The notes under the pieces: generated by a model | Told to the model about the DNA's origin: nothing | Database searches by the model: none | Seen by the model: the letters and a program-made list of their open reading frames with translations, nothing else | Made by a program: the position numbers and the translations under genes | NCBI GenBank assembly: GCA_013399305.1 | Contig: VXAI01000373.1 | Span: forward strand, 124,001-188,000 | Length of the DNA: 64,000 nucleotides | Direction of reading: 5' to 3' | Source: Rostratula benghalensis | Taxonomy: Eukaryota; Chordata; Aves; Charadriiformes; Rostratulidae | In this document: positions 47,501 through 59,701 of the stretch, piece by piece | How positions within the stretch are numbered: the stretch's first letter is position 1 | How the letters are laid out: each line of letters begins with the position of its first letter

Positions 47501-50500
47501 ACGATAGCTATATATGTTAAATGTCAAACAAATTAAAAGACAGAAACTGGGGAAGAAAAACTTGCTTACTTAGACCAGAGACATGAGAAAAAAACCTATG
47601 AAGGGAGCTGTAACTTTCTTTTAACTAAAATGCATATTTGAGATGATGAAACAATTCGCAAATTCATGTATAATTTATCGTTTTTCAGTAAAAACATTTT
47701 AAAAAGTCAAAACACTTCACTCTGACATTTTCAAGTGGAATGTTTTGATTTTTTCATTTCAAAACAACTTTTCATTTAGAAAAATTTACCACTTTTTAAG
47801 ATGATCTGCTGAATATTTAATATTTAGGTCAATCTGAAAAGAAAGTCTCAGATGTCTTTTCCTTGGGAATATGAAAAATGTTCAAATTATTTTTTTCTAA
47901 TTGATTATTCTTTATTCACTTGATCAAAAAATTCAGTTATTCACGCAGCTCTCCTCCAGCACTCCTGACAGATGACTATGATAGGCTCCATTAAATGCAC
48001 CTGAGTGATGTGCTTAAGCTTCCATCATTGGTGTTACTGCTCTGTAAATGTTAATGCATCTTTGGCCAAGAAAAGTGGTCCTATTTGAGGAGCAATCTAC
48101 ATCCACAGCAGCAGTAGATGGAGGTAATAGACTAGTGTTGATAGAAGTCAGGCTTCTAACATCCCTTCTTTTGCCAACTGTTTAACAGGAGGGAAAAAAA
48201 AAAGAAAATAATACCTACATAACATTAAAAAAAAATAGAAGCATTTGCATGGCTATAGTCTGTATGGATAAAGAGAATAAGATTTGTAGGCTGAAGGACT
48301 GTGGGATTCCACTGCTATCATAATAAAACTAGCACACATCAGTTTGTAGTCAATGGGTTATTCTCTTGTCTTTCTGCTAGCATGCAAATTTCTTGGTACA
48401 AAATTTCCAGATAAAGCAGAAGAGTCAATCTGAATCTAAAGTTTAAAAAAAGATGTTGGATTTTGACTTAATATTTTCTAGGTAACAAATATTATCTTGT
48501 CTCTCATGTTTCCTATTTGGTTCCACATCCCCCAAAAGAGATCAACTTTGCATTTTAAGAGCGACATGGAAACAAAGCTGAATTTGTTCAGGGAGCAACC
48601 AAGCTGATACTTTCATGAGGATTTAGGTGGACCTTTGATTTAGAGATTACACAGGGGTAAACTTAATATCTGCTGGGTGGATAGGTAGTGGCACTGAAAG
48701 TATGCAAGTTGACATGGCAAAATTTAATTCTTTGTTCTTACCTTTTTTTAAAGTGCACTCAGAAAGAAATTGGCAAAGGAGATCTCACAAATTTCAGCTG
48801 GCTGTAACTGCAAGTCACTGAACTAGGTAAATCTGTTGTCCTTCTCCAAAGCAATGAAAGGGTCAAGCCCATAGAAACCAGGATCCCTGCTCTTGTTACA
48901 GCTGAGTCTGAAGCACCATGTGTGTCACTGTGGGAACTAGATGGGTCTCCACTCTGAAAGAACTCTGTGTAGAAGGGCAACCCTTCTAGACTTGGGCCTG
49001 GGGTCAAAAAGCTAAGAGCAGACTTGTGCGTTAGCAACACCCCTGCATCCTAAACACTCTCCTCTTTTGCAGAGAGGAGAGCTGCAAGAAACAATGGGTT
49101 AAATCTTGACCAAGTGAATCAAATGTACAGGGAATCACCCACCTGCACAGGCTAGAAATAAGATCATTTCAAAGCTTATAAGTGAACTTGATGCTGTCCT
49201 TTAATGTGCCACTAAACAATTCATAAAGTTCATGGTTGGAGTTGACCCCTGTTACTGTGCTCCTTCTTGGCAGTGTGTCTAGGAAAAAGCTATTGCACAG
49301 CTGTAGGAAGCCAGCACAGGAGAACAGAGGTTTATTTGAAACAAACTGGGGATTATCATGATCAGATCCCTACAGACATACTGACTGTGAGCCCAACAAT
49401 ATATTACATATCAAACTGCACAGACCTGAAATCTTTTAGACTGAGAGAACTTCAGACTTCTATATTCCCTATAATAAGACTCTTTTCATGATTTTTTTTT
49501 GTTGTTTGTTATGTAAGAGGTTTTGAAATTACTTGAAATTATACTCATGGTAGAAATTGCAACAACGGATTTGTCTGTAATTCATCCTAGGTGTTTGAAA
49601 TCAAGTTTATTTTCTGCCAGGGAACATATTGCTGTAATACATGTGTTAAAGCAGTTAAGATTTACCAGATTTGGTGATTGATCTGCCTTTTAATGTTCTC
49701 TATGCAAATCCCACTTGCTTATCAATTATATTTTTTTTGATAACTGGGGTGCTTTTAATTGTTAAGAAAAACATATTAAACACAATTTCATGATGCCCAA
49801 GCTACAACAGATAGCATAGTTCCAAAAGTACCATTAGATGGCTAAGCATACGGAAAAATACAAGATTAAATAAGAGAATACTGTCTCTCTCACACTCATT
49901 GAAGTACTTATGCTGCAGTAATGAATAAAAATGAGGAATTTCAACGGCCGTTCCTGGACTTAATGGTTGATATGATGCAGGTACTTGCCTTGTGTGCTCA
50001 GCCAGGACAGTGTCTGCCAATACAAAACCTGAAATCAGATTTGAAACCAAAGAAATAGCACACTTGCAGAGTAAAAAAACTCTTCTCCTAACCTGCTCCT
50101 CTGGTCTGGAAGAAAGGGGCTATGTGAAAGGGACAAATAGAGTGAACAATCAATGATCCTTTGTCAAGGCTTGCTTTTAAGACTGCCTTGCTTTAGGCAT
50201 TGAACTGATGTGATTCTTCAAAATAAGTCAAACCTTCTACTTCTTCTGTAGAGCAGCTGGAAGAAGCAGGTTTCTATGAGGAGTGATTCATCTAAGAATC
50301 TCAGGACACTATAGTCAAGTTAGTCAGTGTGAATATGCTTCCAAGGAACTGCATTGAAAATATGGGTAATTAGATGTTTAAAATAACGTTTTCTTAAACG
50401 AAGTGGCAATCATCTTGTTTTCAGTGGCACTTTGAAACATACATATGTATTCACATCCTTTCTTTTTAAGAGTTTTCTTACCTTATAAAGCAGAACACTT

Positions 50501-51069
50501 TCATGATGAATTATAGGGATCAAACAATAAACAGCAACAAACATCACTAAGGACATCATTAGGATCAACAACAATAGTAAATTGCAAACTAATAATGCCT
50601 TAATGCAAAGACCACATGGTATCTGGAACTTTTCTCATCACTTCTGTGTGAGGTAGGATTATTTTAAATTATTTTAAATTAACTTGTCTCTATAACCATG
50701 AAAATGCATTTCTGTTTTATCATAGAGCCACAACAAGCTCTTCAGGACAGAAATAACTGAAATTACTAGAGGCTGTTAGCCACATGTAAAGTTCCTTTTT
50801 TAATCTAACCATATGCAAGAGTACACTGTGCCCTTGGTTCTTGGCGGTACTGGGGGATTTAGTGGTGTTATTGTAAGCAGAAATGTTCAGTGAAGTCCAG
50901 CATGGAATGATCTGCTGGAGAAAAAAAAAATCAACCCAGAAGATTTCCTAAGACGTATTTCAACTTGTCCATTTACTTGATGAAGAACAGGAGCCACTCT
51001 AGTATTCATGAGGACAGGTAAAGCTGAATATGTGGTGCCAGCAGCTCTCTGCCCTTCCCTGCCCTGCAG
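44595..51069. other. Unassigned AT-rich stretch
   Basis: No gene supported. Short simple repeats include a (TTTGTGTGTG)2 unit at 47,402-47,423 and an 11-bp duplicate ATTATTTTAAA at about 50,659-50,680. A CNE-like block lies at 47,940-48,110. Confidence 0.5.
47940..48110. promoter_or_regulatory. Candidate conserved noncoding element
   Basis: Complex sequence with TGACAGATGACTATGATAGG, CTCCATTAAATGCACCTGAG and GTAAATGTTAATGCATC, words resembling MEIS/TALE, E-box and homeodomain sites. No repeat identity or coding frame. Inference only. Confidence 0.22.
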
Positions 51070-51188
51070 TCTCATGTATCCAGCTGTACCAGTCTCTCCT
51101 GGCACAGTTTGCATTATTTCGGAGCCAGACTCGAAGGCAAAGGCATCTACAGTACAGTTGAAAGGAACGCTACTCTTTCTCCTCTTCC

Positions 51189-51245
51189 CGTGAGCTGATT
51201 GATTTTTTTTTTTTTTTTTCTTCTCATTTTCTTCTTTTTCTTGCC
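51189..51245. repeat. Polypyrimidine tract with T17
   Basis: T17 followed by TTCTTCTCATTTTCTTC-type sequence, nearly all pyrimidine on the plus strand. Confidence 0.75.
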
Positions 51246-52860
51246 TTTGTTCGTACAGGAGTGGCGTGGTAGCAATATCAGTGGTGATGCTGCTGCTGTG
51301 ACAAAGTGTGCTGCAAGCCTGTGCAGTTTGAGATTGAATTGAAATGTTTGATCTGTTCTTTTTCTGGGTACGAGGCGACTTATCCTACTTCTGCAGAACA
51401 CTCAACCACGCAGTTTAAGGCACTACTTGAATTCAACTGTCAGCCCCTTGTACGGTCAGTGGAAAAAAAATAAGCACCCCCAAGAAGTCACTCAGATTTT
51501 AGGTGGCTGAATCATTCTCTTCATGAGCTTCTCTCATCTTGTTAAATACTGAAGCCTAGGAGAGTTATTCTCTCAGTTTATTTGCCTTGAGTAGATTGGA
51601 TCAATTCAGGATTATGGGACCATGGGACAAATACAAATGCTCAGTTGAGAGCTGAAGAGCAAATTACTCAGCACATAATCTCCACTGAATGCACGGCAAC
51701 AATACAAACCAGCAAACTACATGAGCAATGGCATATCACTATCAGATTTGGTTAAACCTAATAATATTTGCATATTTTTTATTATTTTTGTATCATTTTA
51801 TATTTTTTGTATTTTTGTATAATTGGTGGTATACTTCACCATCTTGTAGATGAATAACAAGTTGAGACAACCAGTAAATGTCAGTACACTAAACTATAAA
51901 GATACTGTATTAGGTGATGATAAAGGTGTCTGGATTTGAAATTTACTGCAAATAGTGAGAATGTGGCCATACACATCATCTATTTTCTGTTCTCCCACAT
52001 CAAATGTGTTTTGGTACCAGACATTTCAGCTGCTAAGTGATCATTTTGGTTCTTCTAGAGCTGGAGTTTCAGTTTAGGTTAGAATTATTCAGCTAAAGTT
52101 ATTTTCTGATGTCTGGACTAAAGAGAATTGCAACTCCAGCTGTCAGCTTCCAGCAGCCAATAAAAAACCTATTTACTTGGAAATTTTGCCAATTTTAATT
52201 AACTGTTATATATACAGTCATATGTGCAAGTGTTGCACTTAACTAGTACTATGTTTGAGTATGTGTTCTTTACCTTAGAAGGTCGGTGCGGTCCTACACT
52301 TTTATAATGGAAGATAAAGATATTTTTGTTCCACTCTCCCCCAGTTTTCCAAGATATCAAGCTTTGTTTACTTGCTTGCTTTTTCCCAAACATGCATCTA
52401 CTCAGGAAGATATCTAATTGAGTCTGAAAAAGCTTTTTGCAAACTCACCTGCAATGTTAATCTGCTATTGTTCCTTTATGCTGGTGTGTAAGTGAGAACA
52501 CATACATACACATATGGCTGAACATATGCTAAGGACAATTAAAAGACAATATCAAGCAAAATCAAAAATCAAGACGCTTCTCCCTTCTTAATATTTATTT
52601 CAATGTGTACCTTTGATTTGACAGGGAGTATATTGGGGGCATTTTGCAGGTAGGATTACCAAGTAACTTTCCAGTGAGATAGTGGTCTTTATTATGCCTT
52701 TGTAATTAACCATGCTGGGTCATTTGTGACGTGGTTAACACTCACAAAGTCATAAAGGTCAAGGAGGGTAAGTTTACAAAAGCTTGAACACGTTGCCTTT
52801 AGAGCCTTCTCAGGTTAGAATTTCTACTCTGTCCTTGCCCCTTCTTTATGTTTTCCACAG
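51246..52860. other. Unassigned AT-rich stretch
   Basis: No gene. A low-complexity TTTTTGTAT-like tract occupies about 51,768-51,822. Confidence 0.5.
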
Positions 52861-52940
52861 CTACAGCCAGTAAGCTGGCAGTAGGCAACTTCTATAAGTA
52901 CGTCTTAACCCTGACCTATGTGAAACATATCGGAACAACG
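52861..52940 (+). ncRNA. Candidate exon of unknown transcript
   Basis: An 80-nt segment lies between a good acceptor (CTTCTTTATGTTTTCCACAG) and a GT donor (GGAACAACG|GTGGGTAT). One frame is open, reading TASKLAVGNFYKYVLTLTYV (phase 1 in, phase 0 out), and stays open beyond the donor. The protein is not recognised. It may be a lncRNA exon or chance. It is not phase-compatible as a direct neighbour of the 40,759 candidate. Confidence 0.2.
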
Positions 52941-55900
52941 GTGGGTATTTCTAATCACACTGTAGGAAACAGCTCTCTGAAAGTAGCTGTCACAGCATGT
53001 CACTTTGTCATATTTACAGGCACACAGGTATTCGAAACACCCCAACGTATCTGTAAGTAATTGGCATGATGATTCGAATCCATTGCTAGCTGCTATGCAT
53101 TAAATATCTGAACAGTTTTGGTTAACGAACTAATTATCCTAGTGGAAAATTGTATCTTCAGTTTATTCAGTGAGCTGGAAATAGAACAGAGGCTAGACAT
53201 TGCTGTTCCCAGAGTAACTGTGATTTCTGATGTGAAAGGAGAAAGCAAACAAGTTAAGATATATTTTACCGATGTACATCATTGATGGTTTAAGACCCCT
53301 CACCTAATCTGAGTCTGTCAAAAGAATCTATGCATTCAATAAGTAGTTTGTAGCAAAGGGGCGTAGTGCTGAATAAAGAGGACAGTAAGAAGAGTCTGAC
53401 ACTTGAAAGGTCTTTGACAGCCTGTGGCCGACTGCTGATAGTGTTTAGAATAGACTTACTATCAGCCCCGCTGCATCTTATCAGAATAAACAGGGTTGTT
53501 TGAAAATTAAACCATGTGAACAAAAATTTTCTCACACTCAGTAATACTAATACTTTTGCACTAAAATACACATCTCTAAAAACTGGAAAAAATCCTTCTT
53601 CTAGTGAAATTTTTTAAAAATTATTTTCTGCATAGAACACCACAGCATTATTTAAGTGCATTGTTATAGTACTATTTAAGTTTATACTTATAAAATGAGA
53701 ATAAAGTACGTTTATTTAAAATGGGGAGCTTTGTAAATGGAAAGAAAAATACAAACATCTTTTTTTTAAACTCCTTTTGTTTGTTCCTTTGTTAATATCT
53801 TGCTCTGCTAGGTTTACAAATCCTAAATAAATAGAAATTAGTGCTCCTTACTTTGCAGTCCATTTGCTTTAGATGTTTGCCTTGAGGGACATTTGTGTAT
53901 TCTACTAATGGCTGCAGCAGAGTGCTGTCTCATTTTCATTCTGGCAAAAAAAGGCCGTTTCCATGGTTACAGTTTCATTTGCTAGAGAGAAACTGATGGC
54001 TGTTAGTGATCCCATCATAAGCAACTTCTGTCAGATTTCTTATCAAGTAGACATATTTTGACAAAGTGAAAGATAACACCATAATAAGAGAACTAAGTTG
54101 CTACTCTATGTAATGAACCATTTAGCATTAAATGAAATGTGAAACCACATTCTTAAGACTGAAGGTGGAGAGGAAAAAGTAATATTTATAATTTATGAAA
54201 ATAAAAATATTCAGTGCTGGAATAATGATAGCCTGCTTGCTTTCTGTTGTCAAGGTAAATCTAGTAGCATAACATTGATTTATATTTTAGGGTCAGATAC
54301 AAAACCTTTGCCATCATCTATTTCACAGAGAGGCTGTGTGGAGCTATAATAACTTTTAAGTTTTCCTTGGGTAACCCATTTGGTTAGGTAAAGCCCAAAG
54401 CTGAATTAAGGGCTAAATGCATGGTTGGAAGGTCATCCCCCACATCCAGTCCCAGCTCAGCCTATATGACTTAGTCTAGCATTTTGCCCCACCAAATACA
54501 TACCATCTCCATTCAGAAGAAATACTCCAGTCTTAGAAACCTGGAAGAAGCCAACCCAACTCTTTGTTCCTGTCAGCTGGGCAGGATGCCAGACCACAGG
54601 CTAGATTGTCCCAAAATATTCTGTTGTGAAGAAAGTGTTTATTAGCCTGATGTAACCTGAGGACTGAAGTTAAATATGTTTATTGAAGGGAAAAGGAGAA
54701 AGCATACAGCTTAATTTTAGAGTGTTGCATTGTTTTGAGTCTTCAAGGTATCATACAAAGGCTGCATCACCAGGTCCCCAGGCTTTCTTGGTTCATTATC
54801 TGAGGAAAGTAAAAAAACATCCAAAACCTAACGAACAGATGAGAAGAATGGAGGGAGACAAATAAAACACATTGAAATATTAGGACAAAACTAAAATACC
54901 ATGAAAATATATCCCTAGAGAGTGTGGAAGAGGGCTGAAATAACAAAGAAAGGAATACTCAGGTAAAATTAAATACTAATACACTGTACATAAGGTGGAT
55001 ACCCTGGGGTTAAGTTGAAGATGTGTAGAGTATACTTGTATTAATGCATATCAAGCTTTCTCTCCTTAGACGTTTCTATAAATCTCTATCTATATACACA
55101 TATTTGTTTAAAATTTAATCTCACTTGAAGCAGAGTATCAGTTCATTATTGCCCTTCACTTTCTGTAGTCATTCAGCTTTACAAGTGATGTGAAATGCTA
55201 TCAGACTAAAATGATAGTTCCTGATTCTTATCTAAATTAAAATTTTTTTTATATTTCTCCAGCACATTTGGAAATGGCATGTAACTCTTTAATCAGTTCT
55301 AAGTAATTCTTTATTACTTTGCTTTGGAAAAGCACTTTAGAATAGCTAAGAGAGGCCAGTGGTGGTGTAGATCTACTCTGCACTCAAGATACACTCTGGG
55401 ATCAGGGATATATGTGAATTTGTATTACCTCCAAAAAGCCCACAATCCCCAAAGGCTTTTCTGAGATACAAAAGCAGTTGATGTCCTGTAGATTCATCTT
55501 TAATTCTTTGTTATTATAAATGCTGTATACTCCATGGAGGTTTGAAAGTGTTCACTTGTCTGCCCTGACTTGTGTTATACTTTAGCAGAAATTTAGCTTT
55601 AAGGTACCCATTCAGCACATCAGGTTACTTTTGCCATTTTAAACATTACTTACAACCACAGTGTGTAATATTGTCTGAAAATGCAGGCAGTAGAACTCAA
55701 AATGAATGGCATTTAGCTCATTCTTGCAACACCCTTCAGAACTGGATCCTGCAATAAGATTATTATTGCACCAATGCATATGCTCCTGGAAACTGTTCGA
55801 ATTGAGGAGCCCATGTTAACATGTCTGGCTGCATGGCTGAAACCAAAGTCATTCTCTGAAGTCCTACTGCTGAGGTCCTATTCTTTCACAAGAACTGGGC

Positions 55901-57424
55901 ACACGTTCTTTCACATCCAAAGATCTCATTGACTCGAGTCCCTCTATCATCTTTCTTTCAATAAGCGTAAAGATTTGGATCTTCTATTGAAGCTAGTGCT
56001 GCCCTACTTCAGGTTCCACTGAAGTTAATGGTTTGAACTCAAGCAGAGTTAGGTCCACGGTACGTGGTTTTGAAAAATCCCATTCCATATGGTTTCTAGA
56101 GTTAGTCATGAATAAAAGGCACTGAAGTAATCTGTAGCTTTCAGATGGGATTTCTAACATACGTATAATAACATCAGTGACACAGGAATTGAATGCGTGG
56201 CACTCTATTAAATTCCATGAGCTGTAATACTGTATTCCTGAAGCTGTGGGAATGTTAATATCTGTGTTTGCACTGCAGCTGTGCCTTGCCACAACCTTGG
56301 GAATCTATTTGTTTATGAATTAGACAGAGGCAGGGTGAGTATTTCCATAACATGGAAGGGGGCTAAGTGAGAAAGGATGTGGGGCTTGTATAACCCAAGA
56401 GCTGTAACTTCAGCAGGCAGCACTCCTCAAAAGAGATACAGCTTCCTTAATGCCTCTAATAAATCTCAATTGGACAGACAGAGAGACAACAGATAAGTCA
56501 GCATAGTTACTCCAGAAAGTCCTCCCTACAACACTGAGTTTTGGAAATTCTTGCTTCCTTTACCTTTTTTCTTAAACACAAATTTCAGATGATCGTGCTG
56601 CTGTGTTTACTGAAGCTGCTGTTGTGAGGAGGACAGATGGAGCTTTTATTTTCCTTTTCTTCATATACATGATGTTCACCACAATCTACAGAAGGGCTAG
56701 AGTGGCCCTTTTTTTTTTCACAAAGTGTGGCAAAGATGACTGAACTGCATTGCTAAGATTACCAGAAATGTAAATTTAAGATGATCCTTTTTGGCAGTTT
56801 GATCAAAATATCTAAGTGATTTAGGGTCAGACTTGCTACTGCTGTTCAGTCCTTCCATGACTACCTAAATAAGCAGCCCAATTTTTAACAATGCTTCACT
56901 CTTACACAGTTTATGATTTGAACAACAGTTGTTACGTTTTCAAAATGCTAGGAACAGGCAGTCCTAACATTTAAGTGTCTAAGAGTTTGATATGTTTGAC
57001 TTTCACTGGGATTTGAGCACTTCATTCCCATAGCTCCTTCTGAAAATCACAGATGAGGAGTTTAACCATTACTCACTCTTTAAAAGAAGAAAAATTCTTG
57101 TGTAGGTATATTTATTTGTTAATGCCTCGGTGAAAGATGCCATGTCACCTTCTGGAGCCAAGGATCTGCTTGGGCAAACTGACAACTGTGAGCAGCAACT
57201 AAAACTGACAACTTCACAACCTTGCCAAGTATTAGGGAAAAATGGCTGTTCATTCTGTCCGTGGTGCATAAAGGGCTTTTCACGTCCCAGTATCCAGGAT
57301 GTTGCCCTGTGGAAAGAGGAAAGGTCCTGACTCAAGTTGTTTCCTGTTCAAATAATGAATAGCAAAAGCAAATCTTGTAGCATTAGTAGTATCTTAACAA
57401 ACCCTGGTCTGACACTTGTGAGTC
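52941..57424. other. Unassigned stretch
   Basis: No gene. It contains the X-box-like site at 53,957 and otherwise unique-looking AT-rich sequence with chance open frames of up to about 99 codons. Confidence 0.5.
53957..53970. promoter_or_regulatory. RFX X-box-like palindrome
   Basis: GTTTCCATGGTTAC (reverse GTAACCATGGAAAC) is close to the RFX-family X-box, two inverted GTTRCC half-sites with an AT spacer. It lies in a block (about 53,900-54,060) that looks like conserved noncoding sequence. A single site proves nothing about activity. Confidence 0.35.
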
Positions 57425-57993
57425 ATGAAAACAGAAGCAGAGAAACTCCTTCAATCTCACATGGCACTGGTGTGGCCTCACCTTGGGTACTGTGTCCAGT
57501 TTGGGGCCCCTTCCCACAAAAAAGACATTGAGGTTCTGGAGTGGGTCCAGAGAAAGGCAGTGGAGTTGATGAGATGTCTGGAGAGTAAGTTTTATGATGA
57601 GAGGCTGGGGGAGCTGGGGGTGTTTAACCTGGAGGAGGCTGAGGGGAGACCTTCTTGCTCTCTACAACTCCCTGAAAGGAGGGTGTAGAGAAGCAGGGGT
57701 TGGTCTCTTCTCCCAAATCACAGGTGAAAGGACAAGAGGAAATGGACTCATGTTGCTCCAGGGGAGGTTCAGATTGGATATTAGAAAAAAAATTCTCACT
57801 GAAAGAGTTATTAAGCATTGTGATGGGCTGCCCAGGGAAGTGGTTGAGGCACCATCCCTGGGAGGTATTCAAAAGATGGGTTAACATGGTGCTCAGTGAC
57901 ATGATTTAGTGATGGTTTATTATCAGAGTTAGGTTGATGGTTGGACTAGATGATCTCAAAGGTCCCTTCCAACCTAGACAATTCTATGATTCT
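57425..57993 (+). mobile_element. CR1 LINE, 5'-truncated, RT C-terminus plus 3' tail
   Basis: The longest CR1 copy in the window. It begins in the C-terminal part of the reverse transcriptase (WPHLGYCVQFGAP, then HKKDIEVLEWVQRKA) and continues through [24 protein letters not shown] and [11 protein letters not shown]. It ends in the 3' UTR with TTGGACTAGATGATCTCAAA, GGTCCCTTCCAACC and the terminal ATTCTATGATTCT. The reading frame changes twice, near 57,640 and near 57,865, so no functional RT remains. Full CR1 elements are several kilobases; this is a typical truncated insertion without target-site duplication. It is moderately diverged and much younger than the relic at 14.6 kb. Confidence 0.95.
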
Positions 57994-58405
57994 AAAAGGT
58001 GCAGTTTGGTGGTAGGGTGTATCACTTAGAGTTAAGAGATAGGACTAATCCTACAAAAGAAAGAAAAAAATAATTCTGAAATCCATGTTTAAGTCACTCT
58101 GAATGTATCAATCCATCAAATTCCCAAAGCAATTTGCCATTCGGGAAAGGCAATGACATCACTTTTCAGAGGGCACTTCTCAGCATTCATGTGAGAAATG
58201 GAAGTGGAGAGCAAATGTAGCAAAATTCACCAAAAAGTTGAACTCATACAGATACTATCAAAGGTATTTTACTGATAAGGTACTCTCAATTTCATGATAT
58301 CACCTAATTTTTCCATTCCAAACTGAACTCAGAACTCAAGTCATCAGAAATGTTAAGAGTGGATAGCATAACAAAAAGGACAAATGGACAGGTATCAGAA
58401 CATAC
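57994..58405. other. Unassigned spacer
   Basis: No gene or repeat recognised between the CR1 and the exon-like segment. Confidence 0.5.
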
Positions 58406-58565
58406 CGTTTGAATAATGTTATGATCAAAGGCAACACATATTTTGTCCAGAAGGATGCACAAAAGATCTGTTAATGCTACATATATCACAAACCGGCAAA
58501 TGTTTCCCAGCAGTAGAGAACAGATTAGGCCAAAAGCCAGCAGTATGAAAGATTTCAAAAGGTTC
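58406..58565 (-). CDS. Candidate exon encoding membrane-type sequence
   Basis: On the minus strand a 160-nt segment lies between a good acceptor (TTACTTGCCCTCTTTTGCAG) and a donor (CAAACG|GTATGTTC). It is open in one frame for 53 codons. The translation is hydrophobic with two likely membrane segments: LLKSFILLAFGLICSLLLG, then after the basic spacer NICR, FVIYVALTDLLCILL, ending DKICVAFDHNIIQT. It enters in phase 2 (one base completes a codon) and leaves in phase 0. I cannot name the family. T-rich DNA readily gives hydrophobic frames, so chance is a real alternative. Confidence 0.3.
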
Positions 58566-58956
58566 CTGCAAAAGAGGGCAAGTAAAGTGTGTTTCCTTTA
58601 TCTTTAATATACAGAAACAAACACATTGGAGCAAAAAGATGTTCCCAAATATTTTTTTTTTAATTGAAAACACAATTTTTAAAGTTTCCACATTGTATAA
58701 AGAAGATGCTTTTTTTTTTTCCTATTCAGGTGATTTGGCAAAACTGACTCTCTGACTCTTTCCTTAAAGCAATCTGCAAGTTTAGAATTTTCCAATGAAA
58801 AAATGAAATATCCCAGGCAGCTTTCATGCATTTTTCTTCTACTTCAATCATTCCTGGAGTGGAAAGAAACCATTTAGCAATGTAAAGCAATACTACACAA
58901 TAGTTCAGTCCCAGGAAGTGAAAAATAATGTATCTTGTGGGAAAATTACACAGTTA

Positions 58957-59115
58957 TCTAATTAGACAGGATATTGTGACATATAATTAGTTTATGTTTG
59001 CTGAGTACTTAAAAATTACAAAGCTTTTTATAAATACTAACTATTAATATTTAACCTAGGCATATATAATTAACAAAAGCCTGTTCTAGGCAAAGAATGA
59101 GAGCTAATTAACAAC
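58957..59115. promoter_or_regulatory. Cluster of TAATTA homeodomain-type sites
   Basis: Four TAATTA cores (TCTAATTAGA at 58,957; ATAATTAG at 58,983; ATAATTAAC at about 59,067; CTAATTAAC at 59,104) lie within 160 bases. Each is a consensus for Q50 homeodomain proteins. In AT-rich DNA such clusters arise by chance, so regulatory function is only a possibility. Confidence 0.25.
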
Positions 59116-59700
59116 TCTGCTTTCATGAGAAGTACTATCATATTCTGCATTTCCTTAAGATGCTAGGAACTTGCTTTTAAGAATGAAATACAGAACCTGT
59201 ACTGTGCTCTTAAATATTAAAAAAGGAATTCAAGGTGTTGTTTCTTTTTGTTTGCTTCTTTTTGATAAAAACGTATCCCACATAACATCATATAGTCACT
59301 CTTTTCCTAAGCACTTGTTGTTGGATTGGTTTTGGAAGGATTCCACCTAACTATGTCTTACTTGACTTCTGGAAATTAATGAGGTTACATTACAGAAGAG
59401 TTTGGCAGCAGACTGAGCAGCCACCATTCCTATTTCCCTGTCACAGATAAAAGTTGGAAGTAATTCCACAATGTCAGTGTGGTCACATCAGCATGAACCA
59501 TGGCAAATGAGAATTGAACCAGGCCAGGTAAAATTTGTGATCTGACTTAGGTAGAAAAAGATCACGGGAATAAGCAAAAATCTTTGCTGATTGTGAGGAA
59601 AGTTCTTTTATTTTTAATTTTTAAAAAATTCTCTAGCATCTGTTTATTTCATGATGCTTGAGCTCTTCATATGGAATTGAAACAAAAGAGCAGATTCTTT

Positions 59701-59701
59701 N
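59701..59701. other. Ambiguous base (N)
   Basis: The only undetermined base in the window, at the start of TNTAAAAAATTATTTATTTA. It marks an assembly or polymorphism uncertainty. Confidence 0.99.

Noticed and set aside
53066..53080. tRNA T-loop-like string GATTCGAATCC
   Set aside because: No matching A box, cloverleaf stems or acceptor stem upstream, so not a tRNA gene.
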